From: Suilimivivens sp045586385
GTDB lineage: Bacteria > Bacillota > Clostridia > Lachnospirales > Lachnospiraceae
Reading direction: 5' to 3'
Assembly: GCA_045586385.1 (NCBI GenBank)
Contig: JAZNAE010000032.1
Span: forward strand, 1 to 19,684
Length of the DNA stretch: 19,684 bases
Shown here one piece after another: positions 14,156 through 19,684 of this stretch (the first letter of the stretch is position 1; each line of letters starts with the position of its first letter). Below the pieces are notes generated by a model. It saw only the letters and a program-made list of their open reading frames with translations, made no database searches and was not told the origin of the DNA. A program made the translations under genes and the position numbers.

Positions 14156-17100
14156 ATGGACAATAAGCATTATACTCTGGGAATTGATATCGGTTCCACC
14201 ACAGTAAAAATTGCCATATTAGATGACGTACATAACATCCTTTTTTCCGACTATAAAAGACATTTTGCAAATATAAAAGAAACCTTATCCGACTTACTAA
14301 AAGATGCTTTTGATAAACTGGGAAATATTACCCTGCATCCCATGATTACGGGTTCCGGTGGTCTGACCTTAGCGAATCATTTAAAAGTTCCTTTCGTACA
14401 GGAAGTAATTTCCGTAGCCACTGCTCTAAAAGAGTTAGCTCCTAAAACCGATGTTGCCATTGAACTCGGCGGCGAGGATGCCAAAATTATTTATTTTGAA
14501 GGCGGTAATGTGGAACAGCGTATGAATGGAATTTGTGCCGGCGGTACCGGCTCTTTCATTGACCAGATGGCCTCTTTGCTTCAGACAGATGCAACCGGCT
14601 TAAACGAGTATGCGAAAAGCTACAACTCCTTATATACGATTGCGGCAAGGTGCGGTGTGTTTGCAAAAACCGACATCCAACCGCTTATTAATGAAGGTGC
14701 CACTAAGGAGGACTTGTCTGCTTCCATTTTTCAGGCAGTAGTAAATCAAACCATCAGCGGCCTTGCCTGTGGTAAACCAATCCGTGGTCATGTTGCTTTT
14801 TTAGGCGGCCCTCTTCATTTTTTATCCGAATTAAAAACAGCTTTTATCCGCACATTGAAATTAGATGATGAACATATTATCGAAACCAAGCACTCCCATT
14901 TATTTGCAGCAATCGGGTCTGCCTTAAATGCAAAAGAAGATATCTTCTACTCAATGGAAGAAATGGTTTTAAAGCTTTCTTCTGATATCAAAATGGAATT
15001 TGAAGTAGAACGTATGGAGCCTCTCTTCGCATCAGAGGCGGATTATGATGCCTTCAAACTAAGACATTCTTTGCATCATATTGATACAGCTGATTTAGCT
15101 TCCTACAAAGGAAACTGTTATCTCGGTATTGACGCGGGAAGTACCACCACCAAAGTGGCTTTAGTATCCGAAGAAGGGAAACTCCTTTACTCTTTTTACA
15201 GCAATAATGACGGCAGTCCTCTAAAAACTGCCATTCGTTCCATTAAAGAAATCTATGAAAAGCTTCCTGCAGAGGCAAAAATTGTCCGTTCCTGCTCCAC
15301 CGGTTATGGGGAAGCCTTAATGAAAGCTGCCTTTTTACTGGATGACGGCGAAGTAGAAACCGTTGCCCACTATTATGCCGCTGCTTTCTTTAATCCTGAA
15401 GTTGATTGTATTCTTGATATCGGCGGACAGGATATGAAATGTATCAAAATCAAAAACCAGACCGTTGACAGTGTGCAGCTGAATGAGGCCTGCTCCTCCG
15501 GTTGCGGTTCCTTTATCGAAACCTTTGCCAAATCCTTAAACTACAGTGTTGAGGATTTCGCTTATACTGCTCTTTTTGCAGAGCATCCCATTGATTTGGG
15601 AACCAGATGTACGGTATTTATGAACTCCAAGGTAAAGCAGGCCCAGAAAGAAGGTGCTTCTGTTTCTGATATTTCAGCAGGACTTGCTTACTCTGTTATT
15701 AAAAATGCACTCTTTAAGGTTATCAAAGTATCCAGTGCATCCGAACTTGGTAAAAACATTGTAGTTCAAGGCGGTACTTTCTATAATGATGCCGTACTTC
15801 GAAGTTTTGAAAAAATTGCAGACTGCGAAGCCATCCGTCCTGACATTGCAGGCATCATGGGCGCTTTCGGTGCTGCACTGATTGCAAGGGAACATTACAG
15901 CGAAGGCTATGAAACTACCATGCTCCCTATCGAAAAAATTAACAGTTTGCAATTCGAAACCAGCATGGCCAAATGTAAGGGTTGTACCAACAACTGCCGT
16001 CTCACCATCAATAAATTTACCGGCGGCCGCCAGTACATATCCGGAAACCGTTGTGAACGTGGTCTCGGCAAACAAAAAAGTGAAAACAAAGTACCTAACC
16101 TGTTTGATTATAAATTAAAAAGGATATTCGGCTATGAGCCTCTTCCTTTGGACGAAGCAATCAGAGGGCGTGTCGGTATTCCCCGCGTTCTTAACATGTA
16201 TGAGAATTATCCCTTTTGGTTTACATTCTTCACACATTTAAAATATCAGGTGGTATTATCACCTGTCTCCAATCGTAAAATTTATGAACTGGGTATAGAA
16301 TCCATTCCCAGCGAATCAGAATGTTATCCTGCCAAATTGGCACACGGTCATGTTAATTGGTTAATTAACCAAAAGGTAGATTTCATTTTCTACCCTGCTG
16401 TTTTTTATGAGCGTAACGAATTTGAAGATGCCAATAACCACTATAACTGTCCCATTGTCACTTCTTATTGTGAAAATATAAAAAACAACGTAGAGGAAAT
16501 CGGCCGCGGGGAAGCCATTCTCCGTAATCCTTTTATGTCTTTCAGGGATTTAAAGACAATTACCGACGCTCTTGTAAAAGAATTTAAAGAACTGCCCGTA
16601 GAAGAAGTTATGGAGGCTGCCCATCTTGCTTTTGATGAACTTGCAAAAGCACGTAAGGATATGCAGGATAAGGGAGAAGAAGTCCTTGCTTACCTTGCCG
16701 AAAACAATAAACGGGGTATTGTACTTGCAGGCCGTCCTTACCATATCGACCCGGAAATCAATCACGGCATCCCGGAATTGATTAATTCCTATGATATTGC
16801 CGTACTTACCGAGGATTCCATTTCACACTTGGCAAAACCCGAACGTCCGCTGATTGTGTCTGACCAGTGGATGTATCATTCCAGGCTTTATGCGGCGGCA
16901 AGTTATGTAAAAACCGTGGAAAACTTAGACTTAATCCAGCTCAATTCCTTCGGCTGCGGTCTGGATGCTGTTACCACAGATCAGGTAAATGACATTTTGT
17001 CAGGCTCTGATAAAATATACACCTGCCTAAAAATCGATGAAGTTAACAACTTAGGTGCGGCAAGAATCCGAATCCGTTCTCTTCTCTCTGCCATCAAGGT

Positions 17101-18382
17101 GCGCGAGCAGAAGCAAAAAAAACGTACCATCCGTTCGTCTGCTATTTATAAAGTACCTTTTACGGAGGAAATGAGAAAGGATTACACCATTCTCTGTCCT
17201 CAGATGTCGCCCATACATTTTGACCTCATCGGACCGGCTTTTGCTGCCTGTGGATATCATTTTGAAGTATTATCCAACGACAACAAACAGTCCATAGATA
17301 TGGGTCTTAAATATGTAAACAATGATGCCTGCTACCCTTCCTTAATAGTAGTCGGCCAAATTATGGATGCACTTTTATCCGGCAAATATGATTTAAACAA
17401 AACCGCTGTCATCATAACCCAGACAGGTGGCGGATGTCGTGCAACCAATTATATAGGATTTATCCGGCGTGCCCTTGAAAAAGCCGGCATGTCTCAAATA
17501 CCTGTTATTTCCTTAAATTTAGGCGGAATTGAAAAAAATCCCGGATTCCATATGAACCTTGAACTTCTTATGCGAGCAGCATACAGTGCCGTATTCGGTG
17601 ATATTTTCATGCGCTGTGTTTATCGCATGCGTCCTTATGAAAAGGAAAAAGGTTCTGTAAACGCCCTTCATCAAAAGTGGCTTACAAAATGTCAAAAATT
17701 TGTCACTGCCAAGCATATGAACTTCTTTAAGTTCCAAAAAATGTGCAAGCAAATGATCAAAGATTTTGATGCCATTCCCATTACGGATAAAAAGAAACCT
17801 AAAGTCGGTATTGTAGGTGAAATCCTTGTTAAATTTGCTCCTACTGCCAACAATCATCTGGTAGAATTGTTAGAATCTGAGGGTGCTGAAGCTGTTGTTC
17901 CTGATTTACTTGACTTCATGCTTTACTGCTTCTACAATCAGATTTATAAAGCTGAGCACTTAGGCACAAGCAAAAAAGCTGCTGCTTTTTGCCGTATCGG
18001 TATCTCTGCTTTGGAATTTTTGCGTGGCGGTGCTACCAAAGCCTTTCAAAAGAGCGTACACTTCCACCCTCCCATCAGTATTTATCAGACAGTGGAATAC
18101 GCCAAGGACATTGTCTCCATCGGCAACCAGACCGGTGAAGGTTGGTTCCTTACCGGAGAAATGGTAGAACTCATACATAGTGGTGTCAATAATATTGTTT
18201 GTACACAGCCCTTTGGCTGTCTACCTAACCATGTGGTAGGTAAGGGCGTTATCAAAGAACTGCGAAAACAATATCCCCTCAGCAATATTGTTGCCATTGA
18301 TTATGACCCCGGTGCCAGCGAAGTAAATCAGTTAAATCGTATTAAACTGATGTTATCTACAGCACAGAAAAATTTAAAATAA
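14156..18382 (+). CDS. Giant 2-hydroxyacyl-CoA dehydratase/activase fusion (BadF/HgdC-type, two ASKHA modules plus HgdB-like half)
   Basis: The 1408-residue protein joins an ATP-driven [4Fe-4S] electron donor to a dehydratase-like partner in one chain. Module 1 (about 1-265) has the phosphate loop G9-IDIGSTTVK and cysteines C127 and C166, the spacing at which HgdC activases hold the inter-subunit cluster. Module 2 (about 320-585) repeats it: G324-IDAGSTTTK, C446, C450 and C485. A cysteine cluster follows (C607, C610, C614, C633), then a DUF2229-like region (about 670-900, with C723), then an HgdB-like region with C934, C1059, C1094, C1349 and C1355. In the family ATP hydrolysis drives very low-potential electron transfer; the substrate of this single-chain class is not evident here and may not be a 2-hydroxyacyl-CoA. 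AAAGG lies 9 nt before the ATG. Followed 16 nt later by a DUF4317 gene. Confidence 0.92.
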   Translation: MDNKHYTLGIDIGSTTVKIAILDDVHNILFSDYKRHFANIKETLSDLLKDAFDKLGNITLHPMITGSGGLTLANHLKVPFVQEVISVATALKELAPKTDVAIELGGEDAKIIYFEGGNVEQRMNGICAGGTGSFIDQMASLLQTDATGLNEYAKSYNSLYTIAARCGVFAKTDIQPLINEGATKEDLSASIFQAVVNQTISGLACGKPIRGHVAFLGGPLHFLSELKTAFIRTLKLDDEHIIETKHSHLFAAIGSALNAKEDIFYSMEEMVLKLSSDIKMEFEVERMEPLFASEADYDAFKLRHSLHHIDTADLASYKGNCYLGIDAGSTTTKVALVSEEGKLLYSFYSNNDGSPLKTAIRSIKEIYEKLPAEAKIVRSCSTGYGEALMKAAFLLDDGEVETVAHYYAAAFFNPEVDCILDIGGQDMKCIKIKNQTVDSVQLNEACSSGCGSFIETFAKSLNYSVEDFAYTALFAEHPIDLGTRCTVFMNSKVKQAQKEGASVSDISAGLAYSVIKNALFKVIKVSSASELGKNIVVQGGTFYNDAVLRSFEKIADCEAIRPDIAGIMGAFGAALIAREHYSEGYETTMLPIEKINSLQFETSMAKCKGCTNNCRLTINKFTGGRQYISGNRCERGLGKQKSENKVPNLFDYKLKRIFGYEPLPLDEAIRGRVGIPRVLNMYENYPFWFTFFTHLKYQVVLSPVSNRKIYELGIESIPSESECYPAKLAHGHVNWLINQKVDFIFYPAVFYERNEFEDANNHYNCPIVTSYCENIKNNVEEIGRGEAILRNPFMSFRDLKTITDALVKEFKELPVEEVMEAAHLAFDELAKARKDMQDKGEEVLAYLAENNKRGIVLAGRPYHIDPEINHGIPELINSYDIAVLTEDSISHLAKPERPLIVSDQWMYHSRLYAAASYVKTVENLDLIQLNSFGCGLDAVTTDQVNDILSGSDKIYTCLKIDEVNNLGAARIRIRSLLSAIKVREQKQKKRTIRSSAIYKVPFTEEMRKDYTILCPQMSPIHFDLIGPAFAACGYHFEVLSNDNKQSIDMGLKYVNNDACYPSLIVVGQIMDALLSGKYDLNKTAVIITQTGGGCRATNYIGFIRRALEKAGMSQIPVISLNLGGIEKNPGFHMNLELLMRAAYSAVFGDIFMRCVYRMRPYEKEKGSVNALHQKWLTKCQKFVTAKHMNFFKFQKMCKQMIKDFDAIPITDKKKPKVGIVGEILVKFAPTANNHLVELLESEGAEAVVPDLLDFMLYCFYNQIYKAEHLGTSKKAAAFCRIGISALEFLRGGATKAFQKSVHFHPPISIYQTVEYAKDIVSIGNQTGEGWFLTGEMVELIHSGVNNIVCTQPFGCLPNHVVGKGVIKELRKQYPLSNIVAIDYDPGASEVNQLNRIKLMLSTAQKNLK

Positions 18383-18398
18383 GCGAAAGGTACCATTT

Positions 18399-19535
18399 AT
18401 GATTAAAGCGGAAATTAATGAAATCAAGCGTCTATTTACACCAAGCAATTGTTCCATTACAAGGATTTGCGGTTGCTATGTAGATGGTGAAAAGAATAAA
18501 AAAACAGAATTTAAGGAAGCATTTCTTTCCTTGCCTGAAGAAGAAATATTCAAGTACTTCGAAATTTTAAGGAAAAATTTATCAGGTAGTATCGGTAAAA
18601 ATCTGTTAAATTTGGAATTTCCAATGTCCAGTGAAGAAGAAGGCGGTTCTCAGGAATTTCTACTCAGACTTCGTAACAGTAAGCTAAAAGACGAGGCTTT
18701 GCTTGAAGAATTTTATGACCGTATTATTGCTTCCTATGAATTTGTAGGTAATTATCTGATTTTACTTATTCATGATGCTTATGATGTTCCCGGCAAAACC
18801 ACTGACGGACTTACCATGGACGATGCATCCGATACCGTATTTGAATATATCATGTGCTGCATTTGTCCGGTTGCGCTCTCTAAACCGGGACTTAGTTATG
18901 ACGCGGAAATGAATGAATTCCATAACAGAATCCGTGACTGGGTAGTAAATATGCCTGAAAGCGGCTTCCTATTTCCGTCTTTTGATGACAGATGTACAAA
19001 TATTCATAACACCTTATATTTTGCAAAAAACAGTGAAGAACCCCATGAAGAGTTTGTTGAAGGTATCTTAGGCTGCTCTCTTCCTCTTTCAGCCGGTGGT
19101 CAAAAAGAAACCTTCCATTTTATCATCGAAGAAACCCTTGGCGATGACTGCGAATATGAAATCGTAAAAAATATTCATGAAAATCTTGCAGAAATGATTG
19201 AAGAACACAAAGAACTTCCCGAACCGCTTATGCTGGATAAAAAAGAAGTGAAAAACCTTTTGGAAATGAGCGGTGTTGAAGAAGAAAAACTTGCGGACTT
19301 TGACAAATTATATGATGCTGCAGCAGGTGAAAATACTGCTCTTATGGTAAATAATGTTGCCAACATACGTACCTTTGAAGTAAAAACACCCGATGTTGTT
19401 GTTAAGGTAAATCCGGAACGTGCGGATTTGGTAAATACCATGACAGTTGACGGCAAGCGTTGCCTTGTAATTGAAATTAATGACAATGTAGAAGTAAACG
19501 GCATTAATGTAAGAACCTATAAACGGGAAGAATAA
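18399..19535 (+). CDS. DUF4317 family protein
   Basis: The 378-residue product matches the DUF4317 family as I recall it, from the N-terminal pattern KRLFTPSNCSITRICGCYVDG and the following KKTEFKEAFLSLPEEE. It is acidic and soluble, with no signal peptide or membrane helix. Two cysteines in ICGCYV (about residues 24 and 26) and C-C-x-C near 150 are visible, but no enzymatic motif. The function of the family is unknown to me. GAAAGG precedes the ATG by about 8 nt, and the gap to the dehydratase/activase gene is 16 nt, so they form one transcript that ends at the terminator directly after the stop codon. The pairing hints at a shared process but does not prove it. Confidence 0.88.
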   Translation: MIKAEINEIKRLFTPSNCSITRICGCYVDGEKNKKTEFKEAFLSLPEEEIFKYFEILRKNLSGSIGKNLLNLEFPMSSEEEGGSQEFLLRLRNSKLKDEALLEEFYDRIIASYEFVGNYLILLIHDAYDVPGKTTDGLTMDDASDTVFEYIMCCICPVALSKPGLSYDAEMNEFHNRIRDWVVNMPESGFLFPSFDDRCTNIHNTLYFAKNSEEPHEEFVEGILGCSLPLSAGGQKETFHFIIEETLGDDCEYEIVKNIHENLAEMIEEHKELPEPLMLDKKEVKNLLEMSGVEEEKLADFDKLYDAAAGENTALMVNNVANIRTFEVKTPDVVVKVNPERADLVNTMTVDGKRCLVIEINDNVEVNGINVRTYKREE

Positions 19536-19569
19536 AAAAGAAAATGCGCTTTTGCGCATTTTCTTTTTT
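19535..19569. terminator. Bidirectional intrinsic terminator
   Basis: A perfect 15-bp stem (arms 19535-19549 and 19554-19568, core TGCGC/GCGCA) with a TTTT loop on the plus strand, and A and T tracts on opposite sides. It ends the DUF4317 transcript on the plus strand and the acetyltransferase transcript on the minus strand. It overlaps the stop codons of both genes. Confidence 0.9.
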
Positions 19570-19684
19570 ATTGGTTTATTAATTTCATATAACAATCCGT
19601 ACCATCTCCGGAAAGCCGGATATAACTATTTTTTTCAAAGCATCGTTTGCTGGCCTCATTCCCTGATTTTACCAGACCAACCAA
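19568..19684 (-). CDS. GNAT-type acetyltransferase, C-terminal fragment (cut by window edge)
   Basis: The last 38 codons of a minus-strand gene entering from the right edge. The translation includes KSGNEASKRCFEKNSYIRLS, which resembles the end of GCN5-related N-acetyltransferases (N-x-AS-x-R-x-FEK followed by a short strand and a final K-x-I). The acetyl-CoA-binding motif A lies outside the window, so the substrate cannot be inferred. It ends inside the bidirectional terminator, convergent with the DUF4317 gene. It could also belong to another family sharing such an ending, but the N-x-AS-x-R-x-FEK pattern is characteristic. Confidence 0.65.
   Translation of the reverse strand: MVGLVKSGNEASKRCFEKNSYIRLSGDGTDCYMKLINQ

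Noticed and set aside
15674..18297. Minus-strand open frames of 60-130 codons within the dehydratase/activase gene
   Set aside because: All are antisense to a continuous conserved 1408-residue coding sequence and show no start signals or family motifs.

Overview
The window looks like a core chromosomal segment of a low-to-moderate-GC anaerobic Firmicute of class Clostridia, most likely family Lachnospiraceae. This is judged from protein sequence style and gene order (era, a YqzL-like gene, recO, a lipoprotein, glyS, alaS), from a large ATP-dependent 2-hydroxyacyl-CoA dehydratase/activase fusion, and from a DUF4317 gene. I see no IS element, phage gene, CRISPR array, rRNA or tRNA.

Layout, left to right. 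Positions 1-642 (minus) carry the first 214 codons of a D-Ala-D-Ala carboxypeptidase. At 729-760 there is a strong terminator, and at 773-949 rpsU, with its own promoter and a perfect inverted repeat at the expected transcript 5' end. From 11568 down to 1072 runs a long minus-strand gene train: M16C metallopeptidase, DUF4349 lipoprotein, era, a YqzL-like gene too short for routine ORF calling, recO, a small unknown lipoprotein, glyS and alaS. Spacings are short or overlapping, so this is probably one or a few read-through transcripts covering protein turnover, ribosome assembly, DNA repair and tRNA charging.

Upstream of the peptidase, 11569-11811 holds no ordinary gene. It contains a complete promoter-to-terminator unit predicting an RNA of about 100 nt, bordered by an inverted repeat and direct repeats. 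Next comes a second minus-strand operon (13923 to 11812): a rhomboid/derlin-like membrane protein with a cysteine-rich tail and no catalytic serine motif, a sigma-70-like protein without recognisable region 4, and an unrecognised 146-residue protein. This trio is the least explained part of the window and the best candidate for an undescribed system.

A divergent regulatory region (13924-14155) separates that operon from a plus-strand pair: a 1408-residue fusion of two ASKHA activase modules with a dehydratase-like half, followed by a DUF4317 gene. The plus promoter is surrounded by helically phased TGTGTCR repeats. The pair ends at a bidirectional terminator shared with the C-terminal end of a convergent GNAT-type acetyltransferase gene that enters from the right edge.

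No gene-free stretch exceeds 300 bases. All family assignments come from reading motifs in the translated sequence; no database search was run.
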